DNA from: CAYUNT01 sp964446285
GTDB taxonomy: Bacteria; Sumerlaeota; Sumerlaeia; SLMS01; CAYUNT01
Reading direction: 5' to 3'
Assembly (NCBI GenBank): GCA_964446285.1
Contig: CAYUNT010000030.1
Span: forward strand, 1 to 30,375
Length of the DNA stretch: 30,375 bases
In this document: positions 16,944-24,506 of the stretch, in pieces
Position numbering within the stretch: the stretch's first letter is position 1
How the letters are laid out: every line of letters begins with the position of its first letter
The notes under the pieces: generated by a model
Told to the model about the DNA's origin: nothing
The model's input: the letters and a program-made list of their open reading frames with translations, nothing else
The model's database searches: none
Program-made: the position numbers and the translations under genes

Positions 16944-17046
16944 CCAGGAACGGTTCAGAGTGCGGGAAAAACCTTGGGCGAGACGCCCAAGCCGCCGGAA
17001 TCACGGGCAAATGCCCATGCCACCAGCAACTATAAACAGCTCCTGG
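16944..17046 (+). repeat. dispersed hairpin repeat, copy 3
   Basis: It shares with 8561-8662 the block GGGAAAAACCTTGGGCGAGA and the perfect 8-bp stem (16973-16980 with 16984-16991), then CCGGAATCACGGGCAAATGC and an imperfectly inverted end CTCCTGG. It has the same orientation as copy 2 and is opposite to copy 1. Confidence 0.85.
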
Positions 17047-17191
17047 GGAAGGGGCGGAGGCTCTGGCCGCTCGCTGGCGAACGGCACGCCGCATGAGGGT
17101 GGCCTGCCAAGCGCCAGGCGGCCCCCCCCCACCGCCGAATGTCTGCTGATTCTGCTGGGAAACCGCCGAGCCGCATCCGGTTAGTTCCCGT

Positions 17192-18124
17192 ATGAAAAAA
17201 TATCTGATTCTTCTCCTGCTCGCGCTCTTCTGGTCGCCGTCGTTTTTGTTCATCGGACTGGGATTGCGCGGATTCGGGCCGGTCACAATTGTTGCGCTTC
17301 GCACCAGCATTGGCGCATTGCTGCTCTGCCTTTTTATGCGGGCGCGGGGCGTGCCAATTCCGCGCCATGCCGCGGCATTGCGCGGATATGCCATGCTTGG
17401 CATCGTGGGAACCGCCGTTCCATTCCTTATGTATTCCGTGGGTGAACAGTTCGCCGCCAGCGGGCTGGCCGCCATCATCAATGGCACTACGCCAATTTTC
17501 ACGCTCCTTTTCGCGCATTGGATGACGCACGACGACCGCCTGAGCATCGATAAAAGCATCGGCATTGCCCTGGGCGTTGGGGGCATTGTGCTGCTTTTTG
17601 TTCCGGAGTTGCGCGGAACCATGTCGGGGGCGCGAACGCTGACCGGGCTGGCCATGTTCATTTTCGCGCCGGTGGGATATGCGCTGTCCGCCGTATATGC
17701 GAGGACGCGCATGAATGGCATGAGCGGCATGTCGAGCCTGGCCATGTCCGCCGGTCAGCTGATTGTGGCCGCCGCCGCGCTGATTCCCGCCGCACTGGTT
17801 TTCGAACGCCCGTTTTCCGCCCGCCCGCCCATCGAAGCCGTTGGCTCCGTGCTGGCGCTGGGGTCGATTGGAACCGCCATCGCTTATGTGATTTATTATG
17901 ATTTGCTCGAACAGACCAACGCCACGTTTGTTTCGCTGACGACTTTCCTAATTCCGCCCGGCGGGATAGCGCTCGGAATGATCGTGCTCGGCGAACGCCC
18001 CGGCTGGAATGCCTTTTTCGGATGCGGACTGATTCTGAGCGGGATTTTCGCGCTGCGGGGCGGTTTTTCGCGTTCGATCCGCCGCGCGCGCAAAACCCTC
18101 TCTGCCCGTTCATCCGCCCCCTAG
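17192..18124 (+). CDS. EamA/RhaT family (DMT superfamily) transporter
   Basis: The 310-residue inner-membrane protein has ten hydrophobic helices in two EamA repeats. The first repeat starts at residue 1 (LLLLALFWSPSFLFIGLGL, later FGPVTIVALRTSIGALLL) and ends near residue 135. The second starts near LTGLAMFIFAPVGYALSAVYAR and contains SIGTAIAYVIYYDLLEQTNATFVSLTTFLIPPGGIALGMIVLGE. Length and both signature repeats are normal for the family, which exports or imports amino acids, sugars or metabolites; the substrate is unknown. It is transcribed alone. The start codon has no clear ribosome-binding site. Confidence 0.92.
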   Translation: MKKYLILLLLALFWSPSFLFIGLGLRGFGPVTIVALRTSIGALLLCLFMRARGVPIPRHAAALRGYAMLGIVGTAVPFLMYSVGEQFAASGLAAIINGTTPIFTLLFAHWMTHDDRLSIDKSIGIALGVGGIVLLFVPELRGTMSGARTLTGLAMFIFAPVGYALSAVYARTRMNGMSGMSSLAMSAGQLIVAAAALIPAALVFERPFSARPPIEAVGSVLALGSIGTAIAYVIYYDLLEQTNATFVSLTTFLIPPGGIALGMIVLGERPGWNAFFGCGLILSGIFALRGGFSRSIRRARKTLSARSSAP

Positions 18125-18322
18125 CGCCAGACGTCCCAGGCTGTTTTTGGGGGAGGGCGGCGCCGCGAAACTCGCAATACGGCCATTTTCCGGCTGTTCT
18201 TTCGCCTCTTGCAGGCCCGCGCGGCCCTGCGGGTTTTCATTGACGTCTCGCTTTGGGCATCTTCATCTACACGTTTAAGCGCATTGGGCGCTCAGGACGC
18301 GCATTCACTGGAGAAACACAAA
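18125..18322 (+). promoter_or_regulatory. upstream region of the DUF4434-GH20 pair
   Basis: The 198-nt spacer contains TTGACG (18240-18245), a plausible -35, with only a poor -10 (TCTACA) about 20 nt later. It also holds a GC-rich imperfect hairpin near 18211-18230. The ribosome-binding site CTGGAG for the DUF4434 gene is at its end. The open frame upstream to 18209 is probably not translated. Confidence 0.35.
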
Positions 18323-19249
18323 ATGAAACCAATTACCGGCACTTTTCTTGATGAAATCACCTGGGACATCCCCGCCCAAAACTGGGGGCGCGAGGAATGG
18401 AGCCGCGAATTCGACACGTTCGTTGAAGCAGGCATCGACACCGTCATCATCATCCGCACGGCCCTGCGCGATATGTGCGCCTTCCCCTCGGAAACTCTCG
18501 GCATTCGCGATGTGCCTGACCTCGTCCAACTCTTCCTCGACGAATCCGCCCGCAGAAACATCAAACTCTACATCGGAACCTACGACTCGGGCCGCATGGG
18601 ACACGAGATGAAGGAGTGGGAGCACGACTGGGATGTGAATCGCAAATTCATCCCGGAGCAACTCAAGCGCTACGGCTCGCATCCGGCGTTCCACGGCTGG
18701 TATGTCTCGCCCGAAACATGCATCGCCACGCCGGGCAGCATCGAGATTTTCAAGCGATTCTCCGGCCTGATGAAGGAACTCACCCCCGAAAAACCCGTTC
18801 TGATCTCGCCCTATTACCCCTCGTTCGCTTATCGCGAGGACACACCGGCCGAACGCCACCGCAAATTTGTGGACGACTGGGCGAAAATTTTCACCCAGGC
18901 CCCGGCGATCGATATCTGCGCCTTCCAGGACGGCTCGTGTTCCTTTACGCAGGAAAGTTTTCCCACGCTCGAACTGGAAGACTATGTGAAGGAAGTGCAC
19001 GCCCTTTGCCGCGAACACAAAATCACGATGTGGAACAATGTCGAAACCTTCGCCCGCAACATGCCCATCAAGTTTCCGCCTCTTGACTGGCGCTGGCTCC
19101 AGCGCAAAATGGCTATTGCTGATCCGTATGCGGAAAAGCACATCACTTTCGAGTTCAGCCACTTCCTCAGTCCCAACTCAATTTATCCTTCGGCCCACAC
19201 GCTGTATAAGCGCTATCGCGAGAACATCCTTACCGGGAGACCGCTATGA
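18323..19249 (+). CDS. DUF4434 family protein, TIM-barrel glycosidase-like
   Basis: The 308-residue product begins ITGTFLDEITWDIPAQNWG and continues with AGIDTVIIIRT, IKLYIGTYDSG, HGWYVSPET, VLISPYYPS, DICAFQDG and TMWNNVETF. This is the beta-strand pattern of DUF4434 proteins, a glycoside-hydrolase-like (beta/alpha)8 barrel. Candidate acidic residues at strand ends are the Glu of YVSPET and the Glu of NNVETF. It has no signal peptide, so it should be cytoplasmic, unlike the GH20 enzyme that follows. The stop overlaps the GH20 start by 4 nt (ATGA). The start at 18323 is chosen from GGAG 9 nt upstream and the domain start. Substrate unknown; inferred to act on sugars released or imported with the GH20 product. 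Confidence 0.85.
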   Translation: MKPITGTFLDEITWDIPAQNWGREEWSREFDTFVEAGIDTVIIIRTALRDMCAFPSETLGIRDVPDLVQLFLDESARRNIKLYIGTYDSGRMGHEMKEWEHDWDVNRKFIPEQLKRYGSHPAFHGWYVSPETCIATPGSIEIFKRFSGLMKELTPEKPVLISPYYPSFAYREDTPAERHRKFVDDWAKIFTQAPAIDICAFQDGSCSFTQESFPTLELEDYVKEVHALCREHKITMWNNVETFARNMPIKFPPLDWRWLQRKMAIADPYAEKHITFEFSHFLSPNSIYPSAHTLYKRYRENILTGRPL

Positions 19250-21768
19250 TTCGCAAGCCTGCCGCCCGCCTTTTCCCCGCCGCCACTCTGCGCCTTGCCA
19301 TCCTGACGTTTTTCACGCTGTCGTGTCTGGAGGTTGCCATGGCCCTGCCAAAGGACCTGCCTTTGATCCCCATGCCGCGCGAGATCGAGGAATCGAGCGG
19401 AGGCGCTTGCCTGCTCGAACCGGGCATGAGCATTTGCGTCACAACCAGCGATGCGGATGACCTGGAAGCCGCCTGCCAGCTCGCCAAGGAAGTCAAAGCC
19501 TGTTTCGGCTGGGACTGGCAAATCGTCCAGAGCAACGCGGGCGACGTGGTGATCGGGGCCGAAAAATATGCCGCCGATGATCCGCGCCTCTACATCGAGC
19601 AAGGCTATCGTTTGCGCATTGGCGGGCGCAGCATCGTCATCGAAGCGCCTTCGCCCACCGGCCGGTTCTACGCCGTCCAGACCGTGCGCCAATTGTTGCG
19701 CGCGGCAGCGGCGGAAGCGGCGGGCGAGGCCAAAGGCAAGGCGCCTTCGATTCCCGCCCTCTCGATTCGCGACTGGCCCGCAATGGAATGGCGCGGCATC
19801 TCGGACGACGTCAGCCGCGGGCAGGTCTCGAATGTCGAGGATTTCCGCGCCATTATCCGCGACCTCGCTTATTACAAAAAGAACCTCTACCAACCCTACA
19901 TCGAGGACATGTTCGCGTTCGACACCGACCCGAATATCGGGGCGACGCGCGGCGCAATCACCAAGGCGGAAATGGCCATCCTCGTCGAGGAAGCCCGCCG
20001 CAATCACATTACTCTTTGCCCCGTGTTCGAATGCCTCGGCCACCAGGACCGCATGTTGAGCCTGCCCGAAAACCGCCGTTATGCCGAGGTGCAGGACCCC
20101 GAGCGCGAACCGTGGTCGTTTTCGCCCGTGCTGCCCGAGGCGTTCCAGTTCGTCACGAGCCTGATCGACGAAATGGCCGCCGCCACGCCCGATTCGCCCT
20201 TCTTCCACATCGGGGGCGATGAGTCCTGGGATGTCGGCGAGGGAACGAGCAAGGAACGCGTGGCACAGGTGGGCAAGGGACAGGTTCATGCGGAATTCTT
20301 TATGCGCCTGGCCGAACACATTCAAAAAACCCACAAACGCCGGACTCTGCTTTACAGCGACATGCTCCTCCAGCATCCCGACGCGCTGAAGATCATGCCC
20401 AAAGACCTCATTATTGTGGACTGGCATTACATGCCCGCCGCCGATTATCCGAGCGTCCGCAAACTCAAAGAGGCCGGATACAAAGACATTTTCGTAAGCC
20501 CCGGCATCTGGAGCTGGGCGAATTTCTTCCCGAGCTACAACATCGCGTTCGATAATGTGACGTCATTCACAATGGTGGGCAAACGCGAGGGTGCGATCGG
20601 CAGCATTGCCTCTTCGTGGGGCGACGACGGCGCGGAAAATCTGCGCGAGAACAACTGGCTCGGATACGCGCTTTCGGCGGCGGTCGAGTGGGAACCGGGC
20701 GCGCCGGGCACCGTGGACTCCTTCCTGCGCCGGTTTGTGGGCGCTCACTACGGCGTGGATTCGCCCGCGCTGGCTGCTGTTTTACGCGATGTGGGGTGGC
20801 ATGAAATGATCGATTCGCGCTACCCGGCGCGGCTTTTCCACCGCACGGCCCGCATGAGAAAAGCTGAGGCCCCCTGGGTGGCCTCGATGCAAAAACTGAC
20901 CGCCGCCATGAAGGACGCCAAACAGGCCATCGCCGCCGAACGCCCGCGTGTCCGCGCGAACGCCGATCAGATCGATGCGCTCGATCACGCCGTGCGCCGC
21001 TATGCCTTCTACGCCGACCGCGAACTTGCGCTGGATAAAATGGCCCGCATGCTGGAAGCCGCAGGCAGCAAGGGGCTTGATGCGGATGGTCGCGCGGAAA
21101 TCATGCGCGAAAGCACGCGATTGCGCGATGAACTTGTCGGAATCACGCACGAATTTGAATCGCTCTGGATGCGGCACCGCAAGTATCCGCGCCTCGAATT
21201 CAACCTGGCGCGCTTGCAGGGGCAGGTCGCCGCTTATCAGAATTTCATCGACCGCTCGCTCGCGAACGAACTGCGCCGCTCGCCCGATCCCTGGGGCGCG
21301 TGGTTCTGGTATCCCGATCCCAAGCAAACTACGCCCACAGACCCGACGGAACTGGGCGATGTGTATTTTGTCCGGGCCTATTCGCTGGATGCGCTCCCAA
21401 CAGCGGCGCGCGTCAAGTGCTGGGCCGATGACCGCGCCCGCGTGTATGTGAATGGGCAAAAGGTCCTGACGGCGGCCTACGGCGACGACCCGCGCGAGGC
21501 CAGCGTGGCGCATCTGCTCAAGAAGGGCGAAAACATCATCGCCGTTGAGGGGCATAACGATGTCGGCGCGGCAGGGATTATTCTCGAGATGACACTGCGA
21601 ATGCCCGATGGGTCCGAACGCCGCCTGACCGCCGATGGCGATTGGCGCTGCACGATGGCGAAAGTCCCGAAGGACTGGGCTACCACCGCGCCTTCGGGCG
21701 AAGGCTGGACGACTCCGCGCATCTACGGTCACGGTATGATTAAGGCATGGGACTTCATTGATTGGTAA
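19246..21768 (+). CDS. GH20 family beta-N-acetylhexosaminidase, exported
   Basis: The 840-residue enzyme has an N-terminal signal segment (hydrophobic about 15-32). A GH20b-type alpha/beta domain follows (about 40-165; LPLIPMPREIEE, YRLRIGGRSIVIEAPSPTGRFYAVQTVRQLL). Then comes the catalytic barrel (about 175-500) with WRGISDDVSRG, PVFECLGHQ and the catalytic pair in FHIGGDESWD (D325, E326), plus VSPGIWSW. A helical region and a C-terminal jelly-roll-like domain follow (about 705-800; CWADDRARVYVNGQKV, GENIIAVEGHND) that may bind carbohydrate. GH20 enzymes remove terminal GlcNAc or GalNAc by substrate-assisted catalysis. It is translationally coupled to the DUF4434 gene and is followed, convergently, by a sugar importer. 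Confidence 0.92.
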   Translation: MIRKPAARLFPAATLRLAILTFFTLSCLEVAMALPKDLPLIPMPREIEESSGGACLLEPGMSICVTTSDADDLEAACQLAKEVKACFGWDWQIVQSNAGDVVIGAEKYAADDPRLYIEQGYRLRIGGRSIVIEAPSPTGRFYAVQTVRQLLRAAAAEAAGEAKGKAPSIPALSIRDWPAMEWRGISDDVSRGQVSNVEDFRAIIRDLAYYKKNLYQPYIEDMFAFDTDPNIGATRGAITKAEMAILVEEARRNHITLCPVFECLGHQDRMLSLPENRRYAEVQDPEREPWSFSPVLPEAFQFVTSLIDEMAAATPDSPFFHIGGDESWDVGEGTSKERVAQVGKGQVHAEFFMRLAEHIQKTHKRRTLLYSDMLLQHPDALKIMPKDLIIVDWHYMPAADYPSVRKLKEAGYKDIFVSPGIWSWANFFPSYNIAFDNVTSFTMVGKREGAIGSIASSWGDDGAENLRENNWLGYALSAAVEWEPGAPGTVDSFLRRFVGAHYGVDSPALAAVLRDVGWHEMIDSRYPARLFHRTARMRKAEAPWVASMQKLTAAMKDAKQAIAAERPRVRANADQIDALDHAVRRYAFYADRELALDKMARMLEAAGSKGLDADGRAEIMRESTRLRDELVGITHEFESLWMRHRKYPRLEFNLARLQGQVAAYQNFIDRSLANELRRSPDPWGAWFWYPDPKQTTPTDPTELGDVYFVRAYSLDALPTAARVKCWADDRARVYVNGQKVLTAAYGDDPREASVAHLLKKGENIIAVEGHNDVGAAGIILEMTLRMPDGSERRLTADGDWRCTMAKVPKDWATTAPSGEGWTTPRIYGHGMIKAWDFIDW

Positions 21769-21786
21769 GCGGACTGTGGGGCGAAA

Positions 21787-22008
21787 GTTGTGAGTTGTGA
21801 GTTGTGATACCAATTTCCCGTAATTCTGTTCCCTGAATTTGCTCTGAAGGAGCAAAAGAATACAGCCCAGGGCAAGCGAAGCGCCGCCCTGGGAAACCGA
21901 GACACCAACAACATAATCGCCTGGCGCGGTTTTCGCTCTTCTCGCGAAAACGGTGACAGGCGATTGGGAACACAATCAGAGGAAAATGGTATGAGTTGTG
22001 CGTTGTGA
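21787..22008. repeat. palindromic non-coding element with GTTGTGA direct repeats
   Basis: Three tandem GTTGTGA units (21787-21807) stand at one end and related units (21995-22008) at the other, in the same orientation. Just inside are near-inverted ends, ATACCAATTTCC (21807-21818) and GGAAAATGGTAT (21981-21992), 11 of 12 complementary. Within lie two hairpins: CCCAGGGC/GCCCTGGG (21866-21873 with 21886-21893), and a two-tier stem (21916-21923/21957-21964 outside 21929-21936/21944-21951). It fills the spacer between convergent genes and may also terminate transcription. Confidence 0.7.
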
Positions 22009-22051
22009 GATTTGATTTCCTGAAGTTTCCGCGCCAGATCATTGCGCCGGC

Positions 22052-23422
22052 CTATTGCGATGCATTCGCGCTCTGGCGCCTGAGAGCCTCGTAGCGTTCG
22101 CGCAACTCGGGCTGATCGCGCAGCGTGGTCTGAATGCGGTCATTCACGCGTTTGGCCGCCTCGCGCATTGCCTGATCCGCCGGTTGCAGATCGTTTTCCA
22201 CATAATCCAACGCTTCCTCCCAGATCGTGTCCACAATTGTGGGGTCGATGAACGGGCTGGCCTCGGGCGAGGCGGCGTATTCCATAGACCGCACAAACAC
22301 TTCCTGGAATTTCTCATCCTCCCAGGGATAATCCGGATTCACCAGGTTTTTCGGGTCGGCGGCGAAGGCGGCGTTGGGCGGCAGGCCATCGGCGCTTTGC
22401 GCGATCACGCGGTTGTATTCGTCGCTTGCCAAGTATTGCATGAATTTCAGTGAGGCCTCAAGGTTCGCGGTGTTCACATTGATACCCGATCCGCGTGTTC
22501 CGCAGTAATTGGCGGGAGTTCCGCCCGGCGGATGCGGAAGCAACACTGCGCCGATGTTATTTTTCAACTCCGGGTATTGGCGGAACTGGACCATCATCCA
22601 TCGCGCGCCCCACAGGCAGGCGGCTTTGCCCGTCGCGAATGCGCGGATTTCGTCGCCGCCCCAGCCGCCTTCGCCCGAAAGCGATTTCGCCATTGTCTTG
22701 GACGGCATGATTTCGTGAACCTTGATGAGGTCGTGGAAAAACTGGATGGCGGCGATGGATTGTGGCGAATCGAGGGCCGAGCGCGTTCCATCGGGCGAAT
22801 AAAATCGCGCGCCGAATTGCAGGTGGATGTCTTTCACATAACCGCGGTTCATCATCAGCGCGAATTGCTCGAACCCCTTGCCTTCCTTGCGTTTGATCGT
22901 GAGCGGCTTCACCAGGCGAATGAAATCGTCCCACGTCATGGCGTCTTGCGGTTCCGGAAGGCCCGCGTCGCGAAATTTCTTTTTGTTATATAGTAACACC
23001 TGGTTGCCGATGTTGCAGGGGAAGCGATATTGGCGGCCCTCGTGCATGATGTTGCCGCGCAGAGAGGGGAATGTGATGTCGGACGAAAAACCCATTTTGC
23101 GGGCATACGGCGTGAGATCGAGCAAAACGCCCGATTCGACAAAAGAAATCATGTCTGTGGCCGAGTAGATTTCGATGAGATCGGCGCCGACGCGCGACGA
23201 GCACTGCACGATGATTTTATCGCGCGTGTTTGGCTCGATTTTGACGAGCACATTTGGGTTTTTCTCATAAAAGGGCGCGAGTTGCGCCTTGCGCGCCGGG
23301 TTGGGGTCCGTGGACCAGCTGAGGACCGTCATGCCCGGCGGGACGTTCGGCGGAACCCACACGCGCGCGGCGATCCAGAGAAGAGCAATCAAAGCGCCGA
23401 AAAGACTGAAGAAGAGTTTCAT
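22052..23422 (-). CDS. carbohydrate ABC transporter substrate-binding protein (family 1)
   Basis: The 456-residue product resembles MalE/UgpB-type proteins: VLSWSTDPNPARKAQLAPFYEKNPN near the N-terminus, ADLIEIYSATDMISFVESGVLLDLTPYA, LLYNKKKFRDAGLPEPQDAMTWDDF, FATGKAACLWGARWMM, and a C-terminal helical region. It should capture a sugar or oligosaccharide for the two permeases upstream. The N-terminus has a hydrophobic segment (about 3-19), but no lipobox Cys and no clear cleavage site, so the protein may stay anchored by an uncleaved helix. The gene lies 157 nt downstream of the MalG-type permease on the same strand and is probably in the same operon. No good ribosome-binding site precedes the ATG. 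Confidence 0.92.
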   Translation of the reverse strand: MKLFFSLFGALIALLWIAARVWVPPNVPPGMTVLSWSTDPNPARKAQLAPFYEKNPNVLVKIEPNTRDKIIVQCSSRVGADLIEIYSATDMISFVESGVLLDLTPYARKMGFSSDITFPSLRGNIMHEGRQYRFPCNIGNQVLLYNKKKFRDAGLPEPQDAMTWDDFIRLVKPLTIKRKEGKGFEQFALMMNRGYVKDIHLQFGARFYSPDGTRSALDSPQSIAAIQFFHDLIKVHEIMPSKTMAKSLSGEGGWGGDEIRAFATGKAACLWGARWMMVQFRQYPELKNNIGAVLLPHPPGGTPANYCGTRGSGINVNTANLEASLKFMQYLASDEYNRVIAQSADGLPPNAAFAADPKNLVNPDYPWEDEKFQEVFVRSMEYAASPEASPFIDPTIVDTIWEEALDYVENDLQPADQAMREAAKRVNDRIQTTLRDQPELRERYEALRRQSANASQ

Positions 23423-23553
23423 GAGCGGTGGCCCGCGATTCTTGCTAATTCATTCATACGCAGAAGGTGCATGTTGGTGTGCCTATTCCAGTGAGTCTTT
23501 TACATTTGCCATATTGTCTTTACGTTTTCCAGATAGCCCCTTGCGTTTTCCGC

Positions 23554-23568
23554 GGCCTCTTCGAGGCC
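23554..23568 (-). other. small perfect hairpin between permease and binding-protein genes
   Basis: GGCCTC-TTC-GAGGCC is a perfect 6-bp stem with a 3-nt loop, 11 nt after the MalG-type stop. No T-run follows on the minus strand, so it is more likely an RNA-stabilising or attenuating hairpin than a terminator. The rest of the 157-nt spacer is comparatively AT-rich with no visible feature. Confidence 0.4.
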
Positions 23569-23579
23569 AGAAATATGGA

Positions 23580-24506
23580 TTATCCTTTCACCGCGCCTAG
23601 TTGAATGCCTTTCACAAGCACGCGCTGCGCCAGCACGAAAATAATCACAAGCGGCAGGATGTTGAGCACTGTCGCCGCCAAAATGAGTTCCGTCTGGCGT
23701 CCGTAGCCATACACGGAATCAAGCGACATCATGCCGATCGGCAGCGTGTAAAGATAATCGTCTTTCAGCATGACGAGCGGCCAGAAAAACGACTGATACG
23801 CGCCGAGCAGCGTGAAAATCCCAAGCGCCACCAGTCCCGGACGCGCAAGAGGCAAAATGACGTCCCAGAACGTCTGCCACGCCGACGCGCCGTCGATGCG
23901 CGCCGCTTCATCGAGCGACGGGGGGATCGTCAGCATGAACTGGCGCAGCAGAAACGTGCCGAACGCCGTGAATGCCGCCGGGATAATTAGGCCCGCATAC
24001 GTGTTCACCATGCGCAAGCCCACCATGATCTGGAAGTTTGGAATCATAAGCACTACGCCGGGAATCATCATTGTGGCGAGGTAAAGGAAGAAAAGTTGAT
24101 CGCGTCCCGGCCATTCGAGGCGGCTAAAGGCAAAAGCGGCCATGGCGCTTGTAAGCAGTTGGAGGAATGTAATCGCCAGCGCGGTGAAAACGCTGTTGAA
24201 ATACCATTTTCCGAATTGGATGTCGAGTTTATCGCCCGTGAATTTATCGGGCTTCATGCGAAGGAGGATCGCGTAATTATCCGGCTCCCACTGGCGCGGA
24301 ACGAAATGCACTTCTTCGACTTCGTGACGGGGTTTGAGGCTGCCAAAGACCATCCATACAAACGGCAGCGCCATCGTGAACGCCGCCGCGCACAACAGCA
24401 AATACAACACAAGCCAGCGCGAAAACCGCCCCCATTGCATAGAATTCGGGGAAGACAGCCCAGCGGGAGCGGAGGTTGATGAGGACGTGTCGTTAGTAGT
24501 TAACAT
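23580..24506 (-). CDS. carbohydrate ABC transporter permease, MalG type
   Basis: This 308-residue permease has six TM helices. The first is LVLYLLLCAAAFTMALPFVWMVFGSLKP, and the EAA loop is EAARIDGASAWQTFWDVILPLARPG, which docks the ATPase. The C-terminus ends in LAQRVLVKGIQLGAVKG, typical of the family. The start at 24506 lies 14 nt inside the end of the upstream MalF-type gene, so the two are coupled; GGAA upstream is a modest ribosome-binding site. The frame extends further upstream to 24557 but within the neighbour. Together with 24493-25923 and 22052-23422 it forms a sugar importer that lacks an ATPase gene in this window and presumably borrows a shared MsmX/UgpC-type ATPase. Confidence 0.94.
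   Translation of the reverse strand: MLTTNDTSSSTSAPAGLSSPNSMQWGRFSRWLVLYLLLCAAAFTMALPFVWMVFGSLKPRHEVEEVHFVPRQWEPDNYAILLRMKPDKFTGDKLDIQFGKWYFNSVFTALAITFLQLLTSAMAAFAFSRLEWPGRDQLFFLYLATMMIPGVVLMIPNFQIMVGLRMVNTYAGLIIPAAFTAFGTFLLRQFMLTIPPSLDEAARIDGASAWQTFWDVILPLARPGLVALGIFTLLGAYQSFFWPLVMLKDDYLYTLPIGMMSLDSVYGYGRQTELILAATVLNILPLVIIFVLAQRVLVKGIQLGAVKG

Larger units (their letters stand above)
16728..17191. other. intergenic region between pilin and EamA transporter
   Basis: The 464 nt between divergent genes hold the pilin upstream region, a copy of the dispersed hairpin repeat (16944-17046) and a C9 run at 17122-17130 that could slip. On the pilin side there is a promoter candidate at 16862-16890. 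I see no ORF I would call. Confidence 0.6.

Noticed and set aside
16944..17046. Repeat copy as an intrinsic terminator
   Set aside because: The stems are not followed by a T-run on either strand, and the element also lies upstream of divergent genes where no terminator is expected.
20782..21975. Minus-strand open frame of 397 codons
   Set aside because: Antisense to the GH20 gene and running through the palindromic element; no domain is visible.
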